27,063 nt of DNA from Haemophilus parahaemolyticus (lineage in GTDB: Bacteria; Pseudomonadota; Gammaproteobacteria; Enterobacterales; Pasteurellaceae): positions 1 through 27,063 of the forward strand of contig NZ_JAHAHT010000014.1 of the NCBI RefSeq assembly GCF_018373095.1, in the 5' to 3' direction. The notes beneath the pieces were generated by a model that made no database searches, was not told where the DNA came from, and saw only the letters and a program-made list of their open reading frames with translations. Position numbers and translations under genes: made by a program. Positions 1-6,419 of the stretch are shown here, in pieces. The stretch's first letter is position 1. Every line of letters begins with the position of its first letter.

Positions 1-1
1 T

Positions 2-979
2 ATAGCTCTCTGGATTGATACAGTAAAAAATGGTCGTGTTGACCAATTTATCAATGAATTAGTACCAAATAACCAGCTATACCAAGACACGGCTAATCAC
101 TTATTAGCTATGTCGCCAAATAGCGTAGAACCAAGCGGAAATAAAGAAGCAGTAAAAGGTAAATCTACAAAAAATGCAGATAAATCGACCGCTTCTCATG
201 TAACAACCTTCTATAAATTGGCTTTAAATGCACAGCGTTTACGCCTTTTGCCAAACTTTGATAATGGTATCTTTGTGAACATTCCAAGCTACCAGCTCTA
301 CTACTATCGTGATGGTCGGCCAATTTTACATTCAAAAGTCATTGTTGGACGAATTGACCGAAAAACGCCCGTCATGCAAAGTAAATTGAGTAATGTGGTC
401 GTAAATCCACCCTGGAATGTACCTCCAACAATTTTAAGTAAAGATATTATTCCAGCATTAGCACAAGATCCTACCATTGCCGAAACCCGCAATTATGAAA
501 TTCTTGATGCAAACGGTAACAAAATCAATGCATATGATGTAAATTGGTCTCAATATATCAATGTCAAAAACATCCCATATCGTATTCGCCAAAAAGCAGG
601 GGATGACAGTGCCTTAGGTCGTTATAAATTTAATATGCCAAGTTCAGATGCGATTTACCTACACGATACGCCAAATCGAGGCTTATTTGGTAGAAGCTCA
701 CGTGCCTTGAGTTCAGGCTGCGTTCGTGTCGCGAAATCAGATGAATTGGCAACGCTTTTATTACGCGAGACAGGATGGTCTGCGGATAAACAGCAAAAAG
801 TACTAGAAAGTAAAAAAACTACCTCTGCTCGCATTAACTCAGATAACCCTGTTTATCTCTATTATGTAACAGCTTGGGTAGAGAAAGGAAAAGTATTCAC
901 TTTACCAGACATTTATAAGTTAGATCAAAATCAACCTAAGCCCGTGCTAGATTGGCAAGCGGTCAAAAATGTGATCTAA
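2..979 (+). CDS. ldtD: L,D-transpeptidase, YcbB/LdtD family (5' end outside window)
   Basis: The frame is open from base 2, so this is the C-terminal 325 residues of a longer protein; E. coli LdtD has about 615. The family makes 3-3 (mDap-mDap) cross-links in peptidoglycan in the periplasm, using a catalytic cysteine. The YkuD catalytic domain is complete: GIFVNIPSYQLYYY opens it, and the active-site motif is IYLHDTPNRGLFGR followed by SSGCVRV, with the cysteine codon at 719-721 and its partner histidine about 19 residues earlier. The insert between VNPPWNVPP and the active site is typical of YcbB rather than of small YkuD proteins. The ATG at 110 is internal, since clear coding sequence precedes it. 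A hairpin terminator follows, then mepK and gloC, the same order as ycbBKL in E. coli. The ending GGTCAAAAATGTGATCTAA carries a USS. Confidence 0.93.
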   Translation: MALWIDTVKNGRVDQFINELVPNNQLYQDTANHLLAMSPNSVEPSGNKEAVKGKSTKNADKSTASHVTTFYKLALNAQRLRLLPNFDNGIFVNIPSYQLYYYRDGRPILHSKVIVGRIDRKTPVMQSKLSNVVVNPPWNVPPTILSKDIIPALAQDPTIAETRNYEILDANGNKINAYDVNWSQYINVKNIPYRIRQKAGDDSALGRYKFNMPSSDAIYLHDTPNRGLFGRSSRALSSGCVRVAKSDELATLLLRETGWSADKQQKVLESKKTTSARINSDNPVYLYYVTAWVEKGKVFTLPDIYKLDQNQPKPVLDWQAVKNVI

Positions 980-998
980 TTCGCAAAAATGAAAAATG

Positions 999-1035
999 CC
1001 GAGAAGAATTGATCGCTTCTCGGAACTTTTCTTTT
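999..1035 (+). terminator. Intrinsic terminator after ldtD
   Basis: An 8-bp perfect stem, CCGAGAAG (999-1006) pairing with CTTCTCGG (1016-1023), has a 9-nt loop and is followed by a T-rich tract (AACTTTTCTTTT). It lies between ldtD and mepK, so mepK probably also has its own promoter or depends on read-through. Confidence 0.8.
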
Positions 1036-1086
1036 ACTTATGATTTCAAAAAGATAAAATTTATTCAACTCATCATGAGGTGAAGC

Positions 1087-1644
1087 ATGTATTCAGTTAA
1101 TCTCCAACGCCGCAAATGGCTCTCGTTAGGTGGCATTGTATTAGGCGCAAGCCTACTGCCACAACAAGTGTTGGCAAGCCTTTCTACGATAAAGCCTCTT
1201 GCGTTGCGTTTTCGTAATATCAATACAGGCGATACACACGCCGTCAAATTTAATGGCAACAATTTAACCTCTAAAGATTTAAAACAACTCAATTACTTAA
1301 TGCGAGATCGCCGCACAGGTGAAGTAAAACGCATTGATCCTAATCTATTCGTTAAACTTAACCAACTCCAACAACGCCTTGGCTTACGCAATGCAGAGGT
1401 TGTGGTAATTAGTGGCTATCGTTCAGCAAAAACCAATGCCAAATTAAAACGTGAGCATCACGGCGTAGCAAGTAACAGTTTCCATATTCGCGGACAGGCG
1501 GTCGATATTCAACTCTCTGGTGTACCGCTAATTAAAGTGAAGCAAGCGGCAGAGAGCTTAAGCAATGGCGGAGTAGGTTATTATCCACGTAGTAATTTTG
1601 TGCACGTTGACACAGGTCCTGTACGCACATGGCGCGGGGTTTAA
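1087..1644 (+). CDS. mepK: Murein DD/LD-endopeptidase MepK-like (DUF882, peptidase M15 fold)
   Basis: The 185-residue protein matches E. coli YcbK/MepK in length and motifs. The family cleaves peptidoglycan cross-links, notably the 3-3 bonds made by L,D-transpeptidases, which fits its place right after ldtD. The N-terminus has a twin-arginine signal: QRRKWLSLGG (7-16), a hydrophobic stretch, and an Ala-rich end near VLA (residue 30), so export through Tat is expected. The zinc-site pattern of the M15 fold is present: His133 and Asp140 in SFHIRGQAVD, and His173 in FVHVDTG. The SGYRS motif (109-113) supplies the conserved Arg. GAGGTGA sits 6 nt before the ATG as a good ribosome binding site. 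Confidence 0.9.
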   Translation: MYSVNLQRRKWLSLGGIVLGASLLPQQVLASLSTIKPLALRFRNINTGDTHAVKFNGNNLTSKDLKQLNYLMRDRRTGEVKRIDPNLFVKLNQLQQRLGLRNAEVVVISGYRSAKTNAKLKREHHGVASNSFHIRGQAVDIQLSGVPLIKVKQAAESLSNGGVGYYPRSNFVHVDTGPVRTWRGV

Positions 1645-1669
1645 GCAAAGAATCAAGTGGTAAAATTTT

Positions 1670-2299
1670 ATGTTTAATTTACAAATTATCCCTGTCAGCC
1701 CATTTCAACAAAACTGCTCAATTATTTGGGATGACAATAAAAATGCAGCTATTATTGATGCGGGCGATAATGCGGAAAAAATCATTCAATTCATTGAATC
1801 ACAAAACTTAAAAATAGAAAAACTACTGATCACCCATGGTCATCTCGATCACATCATGGCAGTTAAAAAAGTTCGCGATCATTTTGGCGTCGAAGTATAT
1901 GGCTCGCACAAAGCTGATCAACCTCTCTTTGAAGAACTCCCTCAAATGTGTGAAATGTTTGGTATTCCGCCAGTTAACGGTTTTTTGCCTGATCATTGGT
2001 TAAACGAGGGTGATAAAATCAGTGTTGGAAGTTTAAATTTTGATATTCGCCACCTACCAGGGCACGCTCCTGGTCACATTGGTTTCTTTGATTTTGAGAA
2101 TAAAATTGCTTTTTCTGGTGATGTATTGTTCAAAGATAGTATTGGGCGAACCGATCTCTATATGGGCAACCTTGACCAACTGCTCGAAACCATCCGCACC
2201 AAAATGTTTGATTTAGATGATGATTTCATTATCATTGCAGGACATGGATCGCATACCACTATTGGTCGTGAAAAAATACATAATCCGTTTTTGAAGTAA
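1670..2299 (+). CDS. gloC: Hydroxyacylglutathione hydrolase, type II glyoxalase GloC (YcbL)
   Basis: A 209-residue metallo-beta-lactamase-fold protein, close in size to E. coli YcbL/GloC (215). It should hydrolyse S-lactoylglutathione to lactate and glutathione in the cytosol, the second step of methylglyoxal detoxification. The metal motif THGHLDH gives His56, His58, Asp60 and His61. GHAPGH follows at 131-136 (E. coli has Thr where Ala stands), then Asp151 in FSGD and His192 in AGHGSH. The C-terminal helical extension of the larger GloB type is absent, which supports GloC. It starts 25 bp after mepK and completes the ycbBKL-type cluster; the link to cell-wall genes is by position only. No strong terminator directly follows. 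Confidence 0.92.
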   Translation: MFNLQIIPVSPFQQNCSIIWDDNKNAAIIDAGDNAEKIIQFIESQNLKIEKLLITHGHLDHIMAVKKVRDHFGVEVYGSHKADQPLFEELPQMCEMFGIPPVNGFLPDHWLNEGDKISVGSLNFDIRHLPGHAPGHIGFFDFENKIAFSGDVLFKDSIGRTDLYMGNLDQLLETIRTKMFDLDDDFIIIAGHGSHTTIGREKIHNPFLK

Positions 2300-2360
2300 T
2301 TTTTCTGAGACACATTTAATAAATTAAACGGAAAATCAGATCAGGATAACCAAAAATTGC

Positions 2361-2490
2361 CAGAACTTGAGGATAAAGCTTACGCTTTTAAAGTCGGCTA
2401 GGGCGATAGCTCAAGATGGGCAGATACCGTGATCAAAATGCAGTTGCTATGAATTATTCTAAAGTAAGCGATAGCAATAAAGTAATATGA
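2361..2490 (+). pseudogene. Decayed YadA-like trimeric autotransporter anchor (fragment)
   Basis: No intact ORF exists here, but two frames carry pieces of a YadA-type membrane anchor in the right order. From 2361 one frame reads QNLR and then SARAIAQDGQIP, resembling the family's LRAG...AAIAQLPQ..P stretch. From 2437 a second frame reads NAVAMNYSKVSDSNKVI and stops at 2490; family anchors have sequences like NAVAVGYSRVSDNGKVI. Stops, a frameshift and a probable deletion separate the pieces, and the last strand is lost. This is recognition by eye of a short stretch. The rest of the adhesin gene is not in the window. Confidence 0.45.
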
Positions 2491-2492
2491 TA

Positions 2493-2550
2493 AAAATCTG
2501 CATTCTTTTAAGTGAATTTGACCGCTTGAGAGGATGTAGATTTTCTTTTT
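2493..2550 (+). terminator. Strong hairpin with T-tract, enclosing a USS
   Basis: AAAATCTGCAT (2493-2503) pairs over 11 bp (one G-U) with ATGTAGATTTT (2534-2544), followed by CTTTTT. The loop holds an Actinobacillus-type USS core, ACCGCTTG at 2521-2528. It stops rightward transcription before the argH promoter; it may be the old terminator of the decayed upstream gene. Confidence 0.65.
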
Positions 2551-2572
2551 ATCGGGTTTTTATCAAATAATT

Positions 2573-2600
2573 ATTGAATAATTTTGCATATTTATGCACA
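2573..2600. promoter_or_regulatory. Probable ArgR operator (tandem ARG boxes) upstream of argH
   Basis: Two adjoining imperfect palindromes, ATTGAATAATTTTGCAT and TTGCATATTTATGCA, resemble the ArgR consensus WNTGAATWWWWATTCANW and lie about 55-80 bp before argH. The second contains the arms TGCAT/ATGCA. ArgR represses arginine biosynthesis genes in the presence of arginine. The match is visible but imperfect, and the core promoter is not obvious. Confidence 0.5.
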
Positions 2601-2653
2601 ATAGAGCCAGTTTTTGATAAATACAATTTCATTTTAAATTTAAGGAATAGAAT

Positions 2654-4030
2654 ATGGCACTTTGGGGTGGACGTTTTACACAGGAAGCAGACCAAAAATT
2701 CAAATTTTTCAATGATTCATTACGTTTTGACTACCGTTTAGCTCTGCAAGATATTGATGGTTCAATCGGTTGGGCGAAAGCAATTACTTCGGTAGGTATT
2801 TTAACCGAAGAAGAGCATCAACAATTAGCTGCAGCACTGAAAGAATTACGTGCAGAAATTGAGCCAAAAATTGAGATCATTTTAAAAGATGATGCCGAAG
2901 ATATTCATAGCTGGGTGGAATCTAAACTGATTGAAAAAGTAGGCGATTTAGGAAAAAAATTACACACTGGGCGTAGCCGTAACGACCAAGTCGCGGTTGA
3001 TATGAAGATGTGGTGTAAAGCGCAAGTGATTGTAATGCAAGAGCGTATCCGTAATCTTCAAGAAAAATTAGTGCTAACCGCAGAAACTAGCCAACACGCA
3101 GTGATGCCAGGCTATACTCACCTTCAACGTGCTCAGCCAATCACTTTCGCTCACTGGTGTATGGCGTATTTTGAGATGTTAGAACGTGATTACAGCCGTT
3201 TAACCGATGCTTACAAACGTATGTACACTTGCCCGCTTGGTTCGGGTGCATTAGCGGGCACAGCCTATGCTGTAGATCGTGATGCATTGGCAAAAGATCT
3301 TGGTTTTAGCATTGGTACGCGCAACAGTTTAGACTCCGTTTCAGACCGCGACCACGTTTTAGAATTGCTTTCAAGTGCTTCAATCAGTATGGTGCACCTT
3401 TCTCGTTTTGCAGAAGATTTAATCTTCTTCAACAGTGGTGAATCAGCATTCTTGGAACTTTCTGATCGTGTCACTTCAGGCTCTTCATTGATGCCGCAAA
3501 AGAAAAACCCTGATGCGTGTGAATTAATTCGTGGTAAATCAGGGCGTGTATTTGGCTCATTAACAGGCTTGCTCACGACACTCAAAGGCTTACCACTTGC
3601 ATATAACAAAGATATGCAAGAAGACAAAGAAGGTATCTTTGATGCGATGGAAACTTGGCAGGCGTGTTTAGAAATCGCCGCACTTGTGCTTGAAGATATT
3701 AATGTGAATGTAGAACGCACACGCGAGGCAGCTCAACAAGGCTACTCAAATGCAACTGAATTGGCTGATTACTTAGTCGCTAAAGGCATTCCATTCCGTG
3801 AAGCACATCATATCGTGGGCGAAGCGGTAGTTTATGCCATCAGTAAACGCGAACCGTTAGAAGCGTTATCTGTGGCAGAATTTAAACAATTCCATGCAGT
3901 GATTGATGAAGATGTTTACCCAATTCTATCGCTTGAATCTTGCTTAGAAAAACGTTGTGCGAAAGGCGGGGTAAATCCTGAACGTGTGGCGGAAGCTATT
4001 CGTGTGGCGAAAGAGTATTTGGAAGGATAA
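2654..4030 (+). CDS. argH: Argininosuccinate lyase
   Basis: The 458-residue enzyme has the family's normal length. It splits argininosuccinate into arginine and fumarate, the last step of arginine synthesis, and acts as a cytosolic homotetramer. Diagnostic motifs are present in order: MALWGGRF at the N-terminus, HTGRSRNDQ (104-112), GYTHLQRAQP (153-162, with the catalytic-site His156), and the lyase-superfamily signature GSSLMPQKKNPD (276-287), whose serine loop closes over the substrate. AAGGAATAGAAT precedes the ATG. No other arg gene is adjacent. It converges with ridA on a shared terminator. Confidence 0.97.
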   Translation: MALWGGRFTQEADQKFKFFNDSLRFDYRLALQDIDGSIGWAKAITSVGILTEEEHQQLAAALKELRAEIEPKIEIILKDDAEDIHSWVESKLIEKVGDLGKKLHTGRSRNDQVAVDMKMWCKAQVIVMQERIRNLQEKLVLTAETSQHAVMPGYTHLQRAQPITFAHWCMAYFEMLERDYSRLTDAYKRMYTCPLGSGALAGTAYAVDRDALAKDLGFSIGTRNSLDSVSDRDHVLELLSSASISMVHLSRFAEDLIFFNSGESAFLELSDRVTSGSSLMPQKKNPDACELIRGKSGRVFGSLTGLLTTLKGLPLAYNKDMQEDKEGIFDAMETWQACLEIAALVLEDINVNVERTREAAQQGYSNATELADYLVAKGIPFREAHHIVGEAVVYAISKREPLEALSVAEFKQFHAVIDEDVYPILSLESCLEKRCAKGGVNPERVAEAIRVAKEYLEG

Positions 4031-4057
4031 TTTTTCTTAGGAAAAGGCATCATAAAC

Positions 4058-4101
4058 AAAAGCGATGGATTTTACTTTATCCTCGTAAATCCATCGCTTT
4101 T
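4058..4101. terminator. Bidirectional terminator between argH and ridA
   Basis: AAAAGCGATGGATTT (4058-4072) pairs perfectly over 15 bp with AAATCCATCGCTTTT (4087-4101). A- and T-runs on both outer edges let it work in both directions for the convergent genes. Confidence 0.85.
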
Positions 4102-4104
4102 AAA

Positions 4105-4452
4105 TTATTCCACCGCTGCCGTGACCACAATCTCCAATTTCCAATTTGGATCGGCAAGTCTTGCTTCAATTGCTGCACGAGGTGGGGCATTATTCTCAGT
4201 AACCCATTCATCCCACGCTCGGTTCATTTCCGCATAATCGCCCATATTTGCCAGATAAACGGTTGCCATTAAAATTTGGCTTTTATCTGTGCTCGCTTTC
4301 GCAAGAAATTTATCAATTTCGGCCAACACTTGTTTAGTTTGCTCGTAGGCATTTTTGCTTGCGTCGGTTGGTACTTGCCCTGCTAAATACGCGACACCAT
4401 TGTAAATCGCTACTTCTGAAAAACGATGGCTGACATCAATTCGTTTAATCAT
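4105..4452 (-). CDS. RidA/YjgF/YER057c family protein (YoaB-like)
   Basis: A 115-residue single-domain member of the Rid family, closest in pattern to the E. coli YoaB type. Rid proteins form trimers; RidA itself hydrolyses reactive imine/enamine intermediates made by PLP enzymes, while the exact substrate of the YoaB group is not settled. The family motif AYLAGQVP lies at 21-28, and the active-site-type arginine (equivalent to Arg105 of RidA) at Arg92 in APPRAAIEARLADP. The C-terminal strand KLEIVVTAA is typical. It starts 7 bp after the end of the broken XRE gene on the same strand and may be co-transcribed with it. Confidence 0.85.
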   Translation of the reverse strand: MIKRIDVSHRFSEVAIYNGVAYLAGQVPTDASKNAYEQTKQVLAEIDKFLAKASTDKSQILMATVYLANMGDYAEMNRAWDEWVTENNAPPRAAIEARLADPNWKLEIVVTAAVE

Positions 4453-4459
4453 ATTTTTC

Positions 4460-4856
4460 CTATTTTGCTTTTAACAACTCAATAATCTCTTTTAATGCCT
4501 TAATTTCATCATCTTTTTGAGCTAATAAGGTATCTTTCATTGTCAGTAAACTATTTAATTTTTCATTTTCTACTGTTAAGGCTTCATTTGTTCCAAAATG
4601 CCCATTTGTCACGTTATTTGAATTATCTCCGCCTAGAGAAAAGAATATTGTTCTGTCCTTACAAGTAATCAATTCTCCCATATCAATATTAAACACATTC
4701 GCAATTTGCTGTAATTTATCTAAATTAATACTGCTTTGTCCACGCTCAATTTTGGCATATCCATTCGGTGACATTGAAAGTTTCTCCGCCATTTCTTCTT
4801 GCGACCATTGATTGATTGATTTCTCTCATTACGCGAATTTTATCGTGGACTTCCAT
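4460..4856 (-). pseudogene. XRE-family helix-turn-helix regulator, frameshifted at a CAAT repeat
   Basis: The natural start is the ATG at 4856, preceded by AAGGA, and the frame begins MEVHDKIRVMREINQ. The helix-turn-helix continues in another frame as WSQEEMAEKLSMSPNGYAKI. On the coding strand the junction reads ATCAATCAATCAATGG, three CAAT units. Removing one unit rejoins the frames exactly as REINQWSQEEMAEK, the normal XRE sequence. As it stands, translation from 4856 runs out of frame and ends after about 33 codons. Translation from the internal ATG at 4792 would lack the first helices and has no good ribosome site. The C-terminal part, a predicted coiled coil ending KALKEIIELLKAK, is intact. 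It is either a recent pseudogene or an off-state of a slippage-prone gene. Confidence 0.8.
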
Positions 4857-4867
4857 TTTGTTTCCTT

Positions 4868-4877
4868 AAAGTGCGGT
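4868..4877 (+). repeat. H. influenzae-type uptake signal core
   Basis: AAAGTGCGGT followed by TTTAGG lies in the divergent gap between the XRE gene and the AbiJ-like gene. This is the Hin dialect, unlike most USS in this window. Confidence 0.75.
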
Positions 4878-4900
4878 TTTAGGTAGTAGCAGATAAGTTT

Positions 4901-4906
4901 TTGACA
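4901..4906 (+). promoter_or_regulatory. Possible -35 element of the AbiJ-like gene
   Basis: A perfect TTGACA stands in the 76-bp divergent region. The matching -10 (A/T-rich, around 4922-4929) is poor, so this is tentative. Confidence 0.3.
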
Positions 4907-4983
4907 CTGTTCGTTTGTGGTAAAAAATTGGAGTGAAGTATAACATTTACGTGAAATTTATCCAAAAATTTATAGAGTCGCTG

Positions 4984-5724
4984 ATGATTAATAATGAGTA
5001 TTTAAGTTATGCAGCTAGAATTTTAGCTGATACTAATAAAGGATTAAGTGGTTCAGAAATTTGTAAGTTTTGCACCCAATATGCTGTTGAATATGAGAAA
5101 TCTATTCCGTATGCACGGCAACCTTTTAAACAAGGAACATCAAATATCAATAAAGCACAAGCATTAGAAGCCAATTTAACTTGCTTTGAGCCAGAACAAC
5201 AATTTCTTATTATTCGGAAGTTATGTGAGCTAGATAAATTTTCTGATAATTCAAAAGTCAGCGATCTAAAACTAACTTTAGTGAAAAAGTATTCACATTT
5301 CGCTCCATTAGAAATCTCTGAGCAAATTCAAGAAATAGGAAACCAAGTTAGGCATTGGTTAGAGGATTATTCTGAGGCCAAAAAACATTATGAAAGTGCA
5401 TTAGAGAAAAAGAATAACAAAATCTATGAAAGAAATTTACTGGATGATTTGCGTTGTTCTCTGGAAGCTCTAGTGAAAGATATTCTTCAAAGTAAAAGTT
5501 CGGTAGAAAATTTAAAAAGTGATTTAGGAAATTATCTTAAACAAAATAACGTTAACGTTGAAATAAGAAATCTCTACATTACTTTACTTAAATTTTTTCT
5601 TGAATACCAAAATAATAATGTAAAACATAATAATTTATTTAAAGAATTTGAAGTAGATTTCATTTTTAATCAAACCACTGTGTTAATGCAATTTTTAATT
5701 GTATTACACAAACAAAATTCTTAA
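4984..5724 (+). CDS. Hypothetical protein, AbiJ/HEPN-like (possible abortive-infection gene)
   Basis: About 246 residues from ATG 4984; the frame also allows GTG starts at 4951 and 4933. I prefer 4984 because recognisable sequence begins there and AGAG lies 6 nt before it, although this site is weak. The N-terminal part (SYAARILADTNKGLSGSEICKF) resembles the small domain found at the start of AbiJ-type abortive-infection proteins. The C-terminal part is all helical, with LLDDLRCSLEALVKDIL and then EYQNNNVKHN, a pattern like HEPN-fold domains. A clean RX4-6H ribonuclease motif is not visible, so RNase activity is not claimed. There is no signal peptide. The gene is AT-rich, divergent from a broken XRE regulator, and 20 bp upstream of a surface lipoprotein gene. 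Function is inferred only from resemblance. Confidence 0.5.
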   Translation: MINNEYLSYAARILADTNKGLSGSEICKFCTQYAVEYEKSIPYARQPFKQGTSNINKAQALEANLTCFEPEQQFLIIRKLCELDKFSDNSKVSDLKLTLVKKYSHFAPLEISEQIQEIGNQVRHWLEDYSEAKKHYESALEKKNNKIYERNLLDDLRCSLEALVKDILQSKSSVENLKSDLGNYLKQNNVNVEIRNLYITLLKFFLEYQNNNVKHNNLFKEFEVDFIFNQTTVLMQFLIVLHKQNS

Positions 5725-5744
5725 TCAACCATAAGGATCTTATA

Positions 5745-6377
5745 ATGAAATTGACATTCTCAAAAACGTTATTAGCAACGGCTGTAATGCTAGGATTAAC
5801 TGCTTGTAGTTCAGGTGGTGGCGGTGGTTCAAATGAACCAACAACTTCAAGTGGGAACAATACTGCATCAATTACTGTACCAAATATTGATACCAATAAT
5901 TCTAACACGGTGAATAATTCGGCGAACTCAATGCAACCTAATGCAACTGTTCCTTCAATTACTCCATCGACATTTAAAGTTGGTTCTGATGGTTATGCTA
6001 CGGGAAAGGCAACTTATGCATCGGCTGAAAGTTCAATTAGATTAGAAGCAGATTTTGATAATAGAACTATCTCTGGTAGTGCAGTAGGAGAAGCTGAAGG
6101 AAAAAATGTACACATTAATTTACACAGCACTACTTTATATAGAGGAACTTCTATATATAAACCTTCTGGAAATTATGCTCGTTATGATGAAAGATATACA
6201 TTTAAAGGTAATGCATCTGCTATATATAATCAGGAAAATTTTTCTGGTCAATACTCAGGTATTATTTGGGGAGAATCTAGCCCATTCTCTGAAATGACAG
6301 TAGGATATGAAGTAAAATCTGAAAATGATCCAACTCGTGTAATGTCCGAAACTAATTACACTTTAGGTAGACAATAA
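5745..6377 (+). CDS. Surface lipoprotein, probable Slam substrate (TbpB-like barrel)
   Basis: A 210-residue lipoprotein precursor. The signal peptide ends in the lipobox LTAC, with Cys21 as the lipidated residue. CSSGGGGGSN follows, the glycine-rich tether common in surface-exposed lipoproteins of this family. Residues 30-75 are a low-complexity Asn/Ser/Thr linker. The rest (FKVGSDGYATGKATY to the end) alternates beta strands and includes LEADFDNRTISGSA, which resembles the barrel repeats of TbpB, HpuA and fHbp-type proteins. The mature part is short, so at most one barrel is expected. The Slam exporter gene directly follows, which supports surface display. The ligand (host transferrin, haem protein or complement factor) cannot be told from the sequence. 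AAGGATC is the ribosome site. Confidence 0.75.
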   Translation: MKLTFSKTLLATAVMLGLTACSSGGGGGSNEPTTSSGNNTASITVPNIDTNNSNTVNNSANSMQPNATVPSITPSTFKVGSDGYATGKATYASAESSIRLEADFDNRTISGSAVGEAEGKNVHINLHSTTLYRGTSIYKPSGNYARYDERYTFKGNASAIYNQENFSGQYSGIIWGESSPFSEMTVGYEVKSENDPTRVMSETNYTLGRQ

Positions 6378-6384
6378 TTATTTT

Positions 6385-6414
6385 CCCACAATAACTTTAT
6401 TGTGGGATTTTTTT
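6385..6414 (+). terminator. Intrinsic terminator between the lipoprotein and Slam genes
   Basis: CCCACAATA (6385-6393) pairs perfectly with TATTGTGGG (6398-6406) around an ACTT loop. After one A comes a run of seven T (6408-6414), a textbook terminator. It ends 5 nt before the Slam ATG, so it should reduce exporter expression relative to the lipoprotein. Confidence 0.85.
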
Positions 6415-6419
6415 CGAAT

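Noticed and set aside
4933..4983. Longer start (GTG) for the AbiJ-like gene
   Set aside because: GTG 4933 has no spaced ribosome site and the added residues are low-complexity; 4984 fits the domain start better, though this is not certain.
5666..5908. Minus-strand open frame across the lipoprotein start
   Set aside because: It is antisense to a clear lipobox and signal peptide and has no ribosome site; its proline run is the reverse of the poly-Gly tether.
6402..6419. GTG start for the Slam gene
   Set aside because: It lies in the terminator stem, lacks a ribosome site, and would add residues before a normal signal peptide that starts at ATG 6420.
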